Part shown: positions 43,756 through 53,415 of the stretch, piece after piece
Layout: each line of letters opens with the position of its first letter
How positions within the stretch are numbered: the first letter of the stretch is position 1
Assembly (NCBI GenBank): GCA_023627715.1
Contig: JAMAHW010000041.1
Coordinates: forward strand, 1-64,000
Length of the DNA: 64,000 nucleotides
From: Periconia sp. R9002
Lineage: Eukaryota > Ascomycota > Dothideomycetes > Pleosporales > Periconiaceae
Reading direction: 5' to 3'
Translations under genes and position numbers: made by a program
Notes under the pieces: generated by a model
The model's input: the letters and a program-made list of their open reading frames with translations, nothing else
What the model was told of the DNA's origin: nothing
The model's database searches: none

Positions 43756-45343
43756 CTACCTACTCGATTTTGCAGCCAACAACTCATCAAGTGACTCAAC
43801 ACCACCTTCATGCTGATCCACATCATACTCTTTCGGATACCTTCTCAAGATATCTCTCAACTCTTCTACATGCATCTTCTGTTCTTCTGTCAAATCTTCC
43901 CAAACCTCGCCAAAAGCATGCCTGATAGCAGGTTTCTTCAGCTTCTCTGCCCGATCGAACGCAGCCAGGATTTCTTTCCTAGTGCGACTCCGCAGATCTC
44001 GTTCTTTATCCTCGTCCCACAGTTGTCGGCCTTCTAACCACTTGCGTAATCTCGTAATGGGATTGTCGCGTCTCTTCCAGTCCTCGACTTCGATCTTCTG
44101 GCGGTATGCAAAAGAGTCGTCTGATGTGCTGTGGTGACCTACGCGGTAAGCCATCATTTCCATGAGGACGGGCTGGCCGCCGTTCTCGAGAGCCAGTTTT
44201 CGAGCTTCTCTTGTAGCGCGGCGGACCGCGAAGATGTCGTTGCCGTCGACTCGAAGCGTTGGGATTCCGTACCCCGCGCCTCGACTTGCGATGCCATCAC
44301 CCCTGTACTGATCGCTTGTCGGAGTCGAAATCGCATATCCGTTGTTCCTGCAAATGAAGACAGCGGGGACCTGCCTCGTCGCCGCAATATTCAGAGCAGC
44401 ATGGAAATCGCCCTCACTTGCCGCGCCCTCGCCAAAATAACATGCCACGATCCTAGGTTCCACCTCGGGATTCTGCATATTCTGAAGTTTGATGGCATAT
44501 GCAGCGCCGGCAGCATGCGGAATCTGGGTCGCCAGGGTGGATGATATGGTATGGATGTTGAGCTTCTTAGAGCCGTAGTGGACGGGCATATTGCGGCCAC
44601 GCCCAACGTCTTGTGAGTTGGCGAAGAGCTGGTTCATAAATTCATCGAGCGTGAAGCCACGCTGCATGTAGACGCCGGCTTCGCGGTATTGGCAGAAGAC
44701 GACGTCGGTGGGGTTCAGGACACTGGCGGAGCCGATGGCAATGCCTTCTTCGCCGGAGGAGACCTTTTCATACATTATTAGTCTAATTCGAGGGTTCTTG
44801 TAGTTGTACCCAGGTAAGAGAATTGCAGTAGTACCATGTAGAAGCTGAGCCGCCCTTGTCTTTGCGCCTCGAACATGAGCAGATCCATCATGCTCACTGT
44901 TTGCGAACATGTCAGTTATTGTCATTTTTTGGTAAGACATGCGACGGATTTCATACAGCAAACCATGTTCCTATACATCCCTAGAGCTTCTGCATCTTCA
45001 GTTTCCACTCCCATCTCCTTGTCGATTACTCCACCATACTGGTCTACCACGCGATACGTAGGGATTGCTTTCTTGGCCGAGGGCCGTAGGAACTCGAGGG
45101 TGTTTGTGAATTCGCTGTTCAAAGCACCGGGAAAGAGAGCTCTAAACTTTCTGTAAGAAAATTTTATACTCGTTGGAGCATTTGCGCTATCACTCACTTC
45201 TCAGCACTTGGTGTTGATGCCACAGTTCGGCGTGTTTGCCGCGCTAGAGTTACTTTGGGGGAAATTTGAGGAGCATTGGAGAATATGGAAGGTCTGCGGA
45301 TAGCGTTGTAGCATATCCTACTGTACCTCGAGCCTAAAGACAT
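43756..45343 (-). CDS. 2-oxoisovalerate dehydrogenase E1 component, alpha subunit (mitochondrial)
   Basis: Exons 45343-45198, 45150-44957, 44896-44835 and 44763-43756 (introns 47, 60, 71 nt) encode 469 residues. The N-terminus is Arg/Ser-rich and suits a mitochondrial presequence (MSLGSRYSRICYNAIRR). The thiamine-diphosphate fold shows YFGEGAASEGDFHA followed by FICRNNGYAISTPT, the GDG-to-NN motif of this family. The loop YRVGHHSTSDDSFAYR carries the serine that is phosphorylated in animal enzymes and separates branched-chain E1-alpha from pyruvate dehydrogenase. The subunit pairs with E1-beta to decarboxylate the 2-oxo acids of Leu, Ile and Val in the matrix. The 62-nt third exon uses a gtatga donor that gives YRNMVCLSMMDLLMF, matching the family. 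It diverges from COQ5. Confidence 0.93.
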
Positions 45344-45599
45344 GGCGAAAGATGTGATTCTACCTGGGGGGAGGCCATGGGGATGTGTGGGGTTATGAAA
45401 TCCGGGGTTGTGAAGGAGCTCGGCGGCTAACGTCGGTGGCCGCGGCTTAACATGACTAGTGTACTTGTACCTACCGGTAGTCCCTCGACTCACGTCAGCA
45501 TGCAGAAGGGCTAAGGCGGCTTTCGAAGCTAGCTCTTCTACTTCCTGCCAAGATGGGTTCGGGCGATCTTTTGTTTTCCATCAATTACCTCCGACAATC
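45344..45599. promoter_or_regulatory. Bidirectional promoter of two mitochondrial genes
   Basis: Only 256 bases separate the start codons of BCKDH E1-alpha (-) and COQ5 (+), so both promoters and 5' leaders must overlap or abut here. The palindromic word ctaccggtag lies near the middle. Shared regulation is inferred. Confidence 0.5.
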
Positions 45600-46616
45600 A
45601 TGAATGCGCGTGTAACTCAGACATTACTGAGGAAGCAATTGCTTGCCGGAGGCAGGCAAACAAGTCGGAATGTAGGTCGCCAACAGTATCGGTGCTTCTC
45701 CTGTACAGTGAGAAATGGAGAGCAGCAGCCAACGCCGCCGCCGAAAAGCTCGTCCGGCACTACGCATTTTGGCTTCGAGACAATTGACGAAAGCCTGAAA
45801 GAGCAGAAAGGTAGGAACAGATGAATCGATATATTTTGCACCTGCATTATGTGGCTGACTGGAATAGTGGCCGGCGTCTTCTCATCTGTTGCCTCCTCAT
45901 ACGACACCATGAACGATCTCATGTCGCTCGGAATCCATCGTCTATGGAAAGATCACTTCATCCGAAACCTGAACCCCGGTCGCAATCCCCTCACTTCCCA
46001 CACCGCGCAGGAGAAAGGCTGGAACATTTTAGATATTGCAGGAGGGACGGGTGATATCGCTTTTGGAATGCTGGATCACGCCTCCACGGTTAACAACGAT
46101 GCGCACACCAAAGTTACCGTTGCCGACATCAACCCGCAAATGCTGGCAGAAGGAAGGAAGCGAGCGCTTGCAACACCATATGCACGATCTGACCGGCTGA
46201 GATTTGTCGAGGCGAATGCCGAGAAACTGGATATGATTCCCGACAACAGCATCGACCTATACACCGTCGCTTTCGGCATCAGAAATTTCACACACAAGGA
46301 AATTGCCCTCCGAGAAGCCTATCGGGTACTCAAGCCTGGGGGAGTGTTTGCTTGTCTCGAATTCTCCAAAGTGAGAAACCCCGTTTTTGACGCCATCTAC
46401 AAACGCTGGAGCTTTAGCGCCATTCCACTTATAGGCCAATTGGTTGCAGGAGATAGGGATAGCTATCAATACCTTGTGGAGAGTATCGAGAGATTTCCCT
46501 CGCAGACGGAATTCAGAGACATGATCAAAGATGCCGGATTCATGATTCCAGGGCAGGGCTGGGAGGATTTGACGGACGGTATTGCAGCTATACACAAAGG
46601 CGTAAAGCCAGCGTGA
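45600..46616 (+). CDS. COQ5: Ubiquinone biosynthesis C-methyltransferase COQ5
   Basis: Two exons (45600-45810 and 45868-46616; intron 57 nt) encode 319 residues. The N-terminus is basic and rich in Arg, Gln and Ser, fitting a mitochondrial targeting peptide. The UbiE/Coq5 family motifs are complete: FGFETIDESLKEQKV and FSSVASSYDTMNDLMSLGIHRLWKD at the start; the SAM-binding LDIAGGTGDIAF at about residue 125; YTVAFGIRNFTHKE; and VLKPGGVFACLEFSKV with YLVESIERFPSQTEF near the end. It methylates the quinol ring (2-methoxy-6-polyprenyl-1,4-benzoquinol) on the matrix face of the inner membrane as part of the CoQ synthome. The frame is open upstream, but the first ATG giving a good presequence is the one used. 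Confidence 0.95.
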
Positions 46617-47036
46617 TTGTGGCATCTCTCCTACAAAGGTAGCATCAACCATATATGTATGATTTTGTATAACTACATGTACTCAATACACAGACTAGTC
46701 AAAAATGATATCCTTATTGTAGTTTCGGGCTTTGATTCCCCAGACGAATGGTTCGCCGATGCCTAACTACCTAAATACAAAGGCATCATTGATATAACAA
46801 TTTAGTCATTTGTAGGTGTGGGGTTCGACAATGGAAGGGTACAAGATGCTAGTGGCGGCTCAACAAGTAGGGCGGCGCCAAGACATTCACACCGCCCAAG
46901 CGGTACACCGTTGGATTCAGGGTCCACGCTGTCCACTTCGATTACAATCAGGAGTACAGTTCTCTTCTTTTTCTCTCTTGCCATAAAAATACGACCTTGA
47001 CTCCGCACCCCCAAATAATCCATCAACGCTGCCAAT
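46617..47036. other. COQ5-GMPPA intergenic spacer
   Basis: About 420 bases between two plus-strand genes. No coding or RNA feature is recognised. Confidence 0.55.
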
Positions 47037-48543
47037 ATGAGCTTGCAACCTCCTTCGCTCGCCATGAGGTCCAAAGGCGGGTCGGCCCCCTCCACCAAGG
47101 CCGTCATTCTGGTGAATATGGAAGAAATCGATCGTCAATCAGCCTGAAAGCTCACAAATCCAGGTCGGTGGACCGTCGAGAGGAACCAGGTTCAGGCCTC
47201 TTTCTATGGAACTCCCCAAGGTATGCTGCATAAACCCATCTTCTATTTTTGAAGCAATTCACCCCACTAACCCTCCCAACAGCCCCTCTTCCCTGTCGCC
47301 GGTCACCCAATCATTGAACACTGTTTCCGCGCCATTGCCAGTGTTCCCGAGATCAAAGAGGTTTTCGTCATCGGTTACTACGAGGAATCCGTTTTCCAGC
47401 CTTTCATCAACTACATCTCGACCGCCTTCTCACAGTTGAGTGTCAAATACCTCCGAGAATACCAGGCATTGGGCACTGCCGGTGGTCTGTACCACTTTCG
47501 CGACGTCATATTGAAAGGCAAGCCGGACAGATTCTTTGTCCTCAACGCCGATGTCTGCTCTTCATTCCCGCTCAATGAGATGCTCAAATTGTTCGAGGAC
47601 AAGGATGCGGAGGCTGTCATGCTGGGTACGAGAGTCGCAAATGAGTCGGCCACCAACTTCGGTTGCATTGTGTCTGATGCCCACACCAAGCGCGTTCTTC
47701 ACTACGTCGAGAAACCCGAAGGCCATATCTCCAACTTGATCAATTGCGGAGTGTATCTTTTCGCAACCGAGTGCATCTTCCCCGCCATTCGCAGTGCTAT
47801 GAAGCGTCGTACCGAGCGACCCCGCTTGGTATCGTACCCATCATCCGAGAATCTCGAGTCATCTTTCTACCAGGGCCAGGAGGATGAAGATGAGGACCGC
47901 GAAAGCGCAGTTATTCGTCTGGAGCAGGATGTGCTCTCGGACATCGCGGACAGCAGGCAGTTCTTCGTCCTCGAATCCAAAGACTTCTGGCGCCAGATCA
48001 AAACCGCTGGATCAGCTGTCCCGGCCAATGCCCTTTATCTTATGAAGGCTTTCCAGGCCCAGTCTGACGAGCTTGCTGCTCCCTCTGCGAATATTCTCCC
48101 ACCCGTCTACATACATCCCTCTGCTCAGGTGGATCCTACTGCCAAGCTTGGTCCCAACGTGTCCATTGGCCCGCGTGTCACCGTTGGCGCCGGTGTCCGT
48201 ATCAAGGAGACCATCGTCTTGGAGGATTCGGAAATCAAACATGACGCCTGCGTCATGTACGCTATTGTCGGGTGGAAGAGCAAGATTGGCGCCTGGGCTC
48301 GTGTTGAAGGTACACCTACTCCCATCACCAGCCACTCTACAAGCATTGTGAAGAATGGTGTAAAAGTGCAAAGCATCACCATCCTCGGCAAAGAGTGCGG
48401 TGTTGCCGACGAAGTCCGTGTGCAGAACTGTGTCTGCCTGCCGTACAAGGAGTTGAAGAGGGTAAGTAACTGTTGATGACTTTTTTTGTGAAATTTCCTG
48501 CTAACCTAAGATATAGGATGTCTCGAACGAGGTCATAATGTAA
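47037..48543 (+). CDS. GMPPA-type mannose-1-phosphate guanylyltransferase homologue
   Basis: Four exons, 47037-47111, 47164-47220, 47283-48461 and 48517-48543 (introns 52, 62, 55 nt), encode 445 residues; the last exon holds only eight codons and the stop. The nucleotidyl-transferase signature is [36 protein letters not shown] with [12 protein letters not shown] is the GMPPA (alpha/regulatory) pattern rather than the catalytic GMPPB pattern. LNADVCSSFP and VEKPEGHISNLINCGVYLF follow. The C-terminal third is a left-handed beta-helix (VYIHPSAQVDPTAKLGPNVSIGP, VGAGVRIKETIVLED). The family supplies or regulates GDP-mannose for cell-wall mannan and glycosylation in the cytosol. Whether this copy is catalytic cannot be told. 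An in-frame ATG at 47064 is an alternative start. Confidence 0.9.
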
Positions 48544-48818
48544 TAGATGGATAAGAAGTGCATGATACCACGTGAATAACACACTTAAAAATAAATGAAT
48601 CGAGCACTTTTGCAGATCAGTGGCTCTTCTCTTGAAATTTATAACATCTTCCCTCGCCTATGCACGCGTGTTTTTCCATTTTATGCATCGCTTTCTGCGC
48701 ACTGTCGAGATTCTGTAGAAGAATGAGATAGACGTATGCCCAGGTGCAATTTCACATCACCGCGAACCCCCTAACGCAACTCAGACTCTAACTATATACC
48801 TCCATACGTCTGCCCCTG

Positions 48819-49907
48819 TCAATAAAAATTGTTCAACACTTTCCCTAGAAGATGTTCTCCGTACGTGCTTCCCTCATGGATCGGGTCCTTTCCGCTGCGC
48901 CTCACACACGCCTCCAGTGGCTTGATGACAGTGTCGAAGTTTGGTTCGTAGAAAAACGGCACCGACACCCTGAATCCATCACCGCGATGAATCACACGAT
49001 GCTTCGTGCTTTTCCACAAACCATTGGTCCACCTTTCCATCATATCGCCAATATTGACCACGAAAGCTCCTGGGATTGGGTCTGCATTAAGCCACGTCGT
49101 TCCATCTTTGTGTAATACTTGCAAAGCCCCAGGTGTCGGATCAGCCAGCAGCAACGTTACACAGCCGTAATCCGTATGTTCGCCGCAAGACATTTCAGCG
49201 TCCGATAATGATTCCGTGGCACTATTCACCGACGAAGAAGAAGCAGGAGAAGAAGTCTCAAGTTTGGGATACCCAATCATGCGCATGACCCAAAACGATT
49301 TATCCGTACTCTTGACAAATATTTCGCTGTCCAGAGCCCCGTCATCCTCATGCTCGTTCACAGAAAGTGCCAGCGCAGCCCCCATAGCCCTAACGACCGC
49401 CTCGCCCACCTTCAAAACTTCGTCGACGTATCCCTCGTAGACGCCTTTCAGCTCGCGCGGTTCCTCTGGCCAAAGATTTGCTCCCTTGAGCGGCGCGCAC
49501 GTTTTCTTCCCTTTCTCTTCTTTTCCCCTCGTCGCAACATCATCATCCCACTCACGATACCAATCAACCGCCTCATGCATATCCCTCCGCCCACCCGTTA
49601 CATTGTCACCAATTGCCTGGTACCCTCGCGCGCCATCGCCTCCTTCGGGCCCGCCTGCATCATGACGCGAGATCTTGAGTTTGTCGTCTAAAGGGAGAGC
49701 GAAGAATTCGCGCGCTAATGTGAGGACTTGAGTGAGTTTGGTTTCGGGTATGCCGTGGTGTGTTAGGTAAAAGAAACCGTGAGTTGTGCAGGCGGAGTTG
49801 ATTTGGTGCGCTGTTCGGATTTGAGAAGGAGTGAGCCTGGGATTGGTGGTAGTGGTGGCGACGAAGGGAGAGATGTCAATTGTCGGAAGGGTTGGGATTG
49901 ATGACAT
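48819..49907 (-). CDS. 2-oxoglutarate/Fe(II)-dependent dioxygenase (isopenicillin-N-synthase-like)
   Basis: A single exon encodes 362 residues. The N-terminal DIOX_N domain is clear (LPTIDISPFV, ACTTHGFFYLTHHGIPE, FFALPLDDKLKIS, RGYQAIGDN). The catalytic jelly roll shows GEHTDYGCVTLLLAD with the first two iron ligands (HxD), GALQVLHKDGTTWLNADPIPGAFVVNIGDMM, and STKHRVIHRGDGFRVSVPFFYEP, where His is the third iron ligand and RVS the 2-oxoglutarate-binding Arg-x-Ser. Family members hydroxylate or desaturate small molecules; a stand-alone gene without biosynthetic neighbours gives no hint of the substrate. A 20-residue Ser-rich insert (SSPASSSSVNSATES) before the HxD motif is not typical of bacterial relatives. 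The neighbouring genes are unrelated. Confidence 0.9.
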   Translation of the reverse strand: MSSIPTLPTIDISPFVATTTTNPRLTPSQIRTAHQINSACTTHGFFYLTHHGIPETKLTQVLTLAREFFALPLDDKLKISRHDAGGPEGGDGARGYQAIGDNVTGGRRDMHEAVDWYREWDDDVATRGKEEKGKKTCAPLKGANLWPEEPRELKGVYEGYVDEVLKVGEAVVRAMGAALALSVNEHEDDGALDSEIFVKSTDKSFWVMRMIGYPKLETSSPASSSSVNSATESLSDAEMSCGEHTDYGCVTLLLADPTPGALQVLHKDGTTWLNADPIPGAFVVNIGDMMERWTNGLWKSTKHRVIHRGDGFRVSVPFFYEPNFDTVIKPLEACVRRSGKDPIHEGSTYGEHLLGKVLNNFY

Positions 49908-50907
49908 ATTCCCCCCTTTCTTCTTCTGATCGTGGAGTACTGAAGTAATACGTTGTGGAAGAAACCGGCCTTCTTTTTCTTGTTTCGAGGACGCTTATCC
50001 AGGTTATGGGTGGACTTCAGTTCAGAATCTCGTGAAATGTAATATACTTTCGGGAGCCTATGCTGTTCCGTTTGCTGGTTTGACCGAGAATGTCTTACGG
50101 GAAAGAGTAAATGTAGATATGGATTCGTTGTCGTGTCGTGCTAGCACTTGAGGGCTGTTTATGCTAGAAAATGAATCAGGCCTATTAGTACATATCGACA
50201 CGCTTACTCTTGAATACTGGAAATGCTAACAAAAAAAGCAACGTCATAAACCACTGTATGTGATACGAAGTGCATAAGTGCGATTTCTAACCTTTCAGAA
50301 AAAGTTCCAGAGCATGCCTTTATCGTGAATGAAGTATGTCGGAACGTACCTAAGGAGATATTCGAATTATCGTGGGGAATGAGCAGTGGGTTGAATGTAT
50401 AGGACCCCCAAAACCATGATTTAAATGTTCATGAGATTGTGAAGTTGATTATGACTAATAACAACACCTCAAAATAAGTATCTCGGTTTACCATTTTGCG
50501 TTAGCGGTGGTTCACTTAACTCGATAGGCAATAGTTACCAACATAGCACGCAAGGTATGTGGTATTCAAGTGTCTTGTTCTTCGCAATTGATGTGGTATT
50601 AAAATGCCATTTTTGTTAAACGTTGACATAGTCAAATGTGTATACTTTTGGGCTTCCATTTGAATGCCAGGATAATCCGAATGTCCAAGACATCCCTATG
50701 TTAATACCTGAATACCCTGTTTAAAATATTATCGACTATGAGTGTGTGTACCATTCATCCCAAATAATTCATACCACAAACAGTTATTTGCCCGTTCCTG
50801 AATTCTTATAACCTTATCGATAGCCCGCTTATCCACGAAAAAGAGAGGGCAGTGCCAATCATTACCCATCCGCTGAGTACTTATTCATACACAGATTTTT
50901 ACAAGCT
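49908..50907. other. 1 kb AT-rich intergenic region
   Basis: Between the start of the dioxygenase gene and the 3' end of the CCCH gene, both on the minus strand. Stops are dense in all frames and no structured element was recognised. Confidence 0.5.
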
Positions 50908-52960
50908 TCACGCATCTCCCTGATACCACTCCTCCTCCGCAGGCACCATACTGGCCAGCGTCGGGTCCACATCATGCATGATTGGCTTCATGCGACAACC
51001 CCTCCCAGACCCCATACACCCTTCTTTCTGGCAAACATGACCAAGGATGCATGTGGCCGAGCGACATGCATCTCGCTGGGGACACGGACTCGTCTTGACA
51101 ACGTATTCTAGAACACGAGAGATGACGGGAGTAATCGGGCTGTGGTCGTACATACAATCGTTTCCACTATTGCAAAATCCTTTCAGATAGAGATTGTTGC
51201 AGGGCTTCTTATGTTGGAAATGCCTCGTGTAGGCGCTCCATTCTAACTTGGTTGGAGGCGGGACATAAACGTCGAGGCGTTGGTTGTCTTTGTTGATGGG
51301 TATAAACCCAGGGACTTGAGAGGTAGGGAGGAGGGTAGATAGATCGTGGCGGCTTTCAATGACGCTTGAATTGGAGCTTTGGTCGGTCCCGGTGACACCT
51401 ACATCATCTCGCCCGTGTTTGAAGGTACACTTATCGCCCCTTGTACAGTTGCCCTTTCATTTTTTCCTTCGTAAGAAAAACGTCTAATGATGGGTAGTAT
51501 GTGAAAAACTAACCTTTCTGAAATATCGGCATATCTGGGTTTTGTAATTGTAGACCGTTTTCTCCTCGTCTTCAAAGCTGTTGAGAGCGATACCATCGTT
51601 GCCAGACAGCAATGCATCATTAGCAATGTGGTCGCTAGTCTCGCGCCAGTTTCTGTTAATCAAATCGAACCTGGCTTGATCATTGTTTGAGGAAGAGTGT
51701 TTGTTCAACGTATGATCAGTTCGATCAGTAGTTACGTGGGATGATTTTGTCGAAGGTGCAGCAACAGGTAAGTCCGACCAACGGAAGATGGTTGGAAACT
51801 GTGTAACATTCAGACGGAACTGATGGAAAGAGGAGTCGAAATCAGCGCCCTGGACCTAAATTTGCGGGTACAAAGTCAGCTTAACTCAACTAGCGATGAT
51901 CCAGTGTGTGATCAACGTCTCAAAACGCTACCTTTGTACGTTGCTGGAGTTTTGACACCACTTCGTACTTGGGAAAAACTGACCAACGAAATCTTATCAC
52001 GACGACCGCTGTAAGGTACCAGCTGACTGAGATAGCTAGTATCGTTACATGCCGCATACAGAATGTGGCTACAAGCTGAGTCCTCAACAGATAGCTTGAA
52101 TGATTCTTTACGACGTTAGCAACATTATCGTTTCATCGCATGTGTGTATTCACCTCTGATCTTGAACCTCGTGCCCTCTTCGTCCAATGCGTCTATAAAG
52201 TCGAAGAAATTAATGGTTCGAGTGAAGCCGGCGGTAAAAGACGCGAGAGATCTTTTCTCGTTCCCACTCAGCTTTGCCCTCGCCGCTCGAATCGAGAGAT
52301 TCGTTAGATCAGCGTAGATACGGACGATGATGCGAGAACCTTGGACTACTTTCTTGGGTAGAGAGTCCCTTAGGTAGCTTTCAACGGCGTCGTTGAGCAT
52401 ACGTGCTGCTCGCATACCTATATCGCGGGTACAAAGTTAGTTAAATGCGACTAGGGTAGTTGCAGTACATTGTCAGTGTCTCAATACGCCACACCACGTG
52501 GTGTCTCGACAACAAACGACTCTGTACCTGGAGTTCAACATACCGCCTTCCTCTTTCCCACGGAGCAGCTCGTCATTGAACTACAAATGAGTGGGTCAGT
52601 GAAGAATATACGTGATGAATTAGTAACATGGCACTCACTATATACCCATTGCCGTCAACAAGTACAAGCACATATGGGTTGCGGGGTATCACCGACCTTG
52701 AGGGGGCGGCATTTTGAGCTGGGGCGGCATTTACGGCGTTTGCATGTTTGAGAGCCTTGTATTCTTCTAGCAGCTGGCTATACTCCTTTAGAAGATTCTA
52801 ATCCACGGTAAGTTTTCATCTTGGACCACGGCGGCGTTCTTCTACGCGCGCCATTCGCCGAACAAATGCTTACCTGCAAGTCATTTTGAGCTATAGAGTT
52901 GTTGCGTATGAACTGCTCTAAGCGTGTGTCGAGGGAGTCGAGTTTTCCATCTTCAAGCAT
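50908..52960 (-). CDS. CCCH zinc-finger protein with fungal N-terminal NYN-like/DUF7923-type domain
   Basis: Seven exons (52960-52874, 52797-52639, 52580-52544, 52417-52154, 52105-51984, 51855-51514, 51453-50908) give 518 residues; phases agree at every junction. A coiled coil (NLLKEYSQLLEEYKALKH) precedes a domain with VLVLVDGNGYIF, then MRAARMLNDAVESYL and IIVRIYADLTNLS, typical of a fungal family with a nuclease-like Asp-containing fold. Three CCCH fingers follow: CRYFRKGNCTRGDKCTFKH, CNNLYLKGFCNSGNDCMYDH (C-x8-C-x5-C-x3-H) and CPQRDACRSATCILGH. RNA binding is inferred; the biological role is unknown. The gene is intron-dense compared with its neighbours, and three of its six introns are repeated sequences (see introner entries). 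Confidence 0.85.
51856..51983 (-). repeat. Intron 5 of CCCH gene, related to intron 3
   Basis: A 128-nt intron (gtcagt...tttag). Its 3' part shares ttaa(gc)tgactttgtacccgc with intron 3, and its middle matches tttgagac and neighbouring words in the same order. Similar length and colinear matches indicate a diverged pair of introner copies. Confidence 0.6.
52106..52153 (-). mobile_element. Introner-like element copy B (intron 4 of CCCH gene)
   Basis: A 48-nt phase-1 intron between AAGATCAGAG and AATCATTCAA. Removal gives KIRESFKLSVED in frame. Two substitutions separate it from copy A at 43447-43494, on the opposite strand. Confidence 0.75.
52418..52543 (-). repeat. Intron 3 of CCCH gene, related to intron 5
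   Basis: A 126-nt intron (gtatgt...gatatag). The last ~30 bases (ttaactaactttgtacccgc) and an internal cgtattgagacactgac segment match intron 5 in order. It also contains a ccacgtgg palindrome. Confidence 0.6.
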
Positions 52961-53415
52961 TATGACTTTTATTCAGGGACTCTTTTCTGTAGTTGTTGCG
53001 CTGTGTGGACCAGATTATCGTCGTTTATACAACTAGTCATGCAGGAGTCTGGCGCACTGTTCGTTTGATGATCTGCCAATCAGAGGCCAGGCTAGAGAGC
53101 AAAGCAACGTCACCTCACTCATGGAATGTTACCCAAATTTGCACCTTTGACTCAATCATTAGGGATGCTACAATGTAGAACAAATTATAACAATAGACAT
53201 AATTTCACGGTAGTTTCACTGCCGAGACATTGCGCGGTGCTAGTTCCTCAAGCCTGAAGCGATTGGTTACATACGTATCGCGTTCCTCCCGAACCTCTTT
53301 TAGAACAAAGCTGCCACTAACGAAGAAGCCGGTCAGCGATTGCAATCCGCCTGTGCTGAGCCTATCTGGCCCAAAATATCGTACATCTCATCTTCCATGT
53401 CCAGTATAGACCCAC
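52961..53415. other. Spacer between NOT4 3' end and CCCH-gene promoter
   Basis: About 455 bases with the promoter of the CCCH gene and the 3' region of NOT4. No gene is recognised. Confidence 0.5.
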
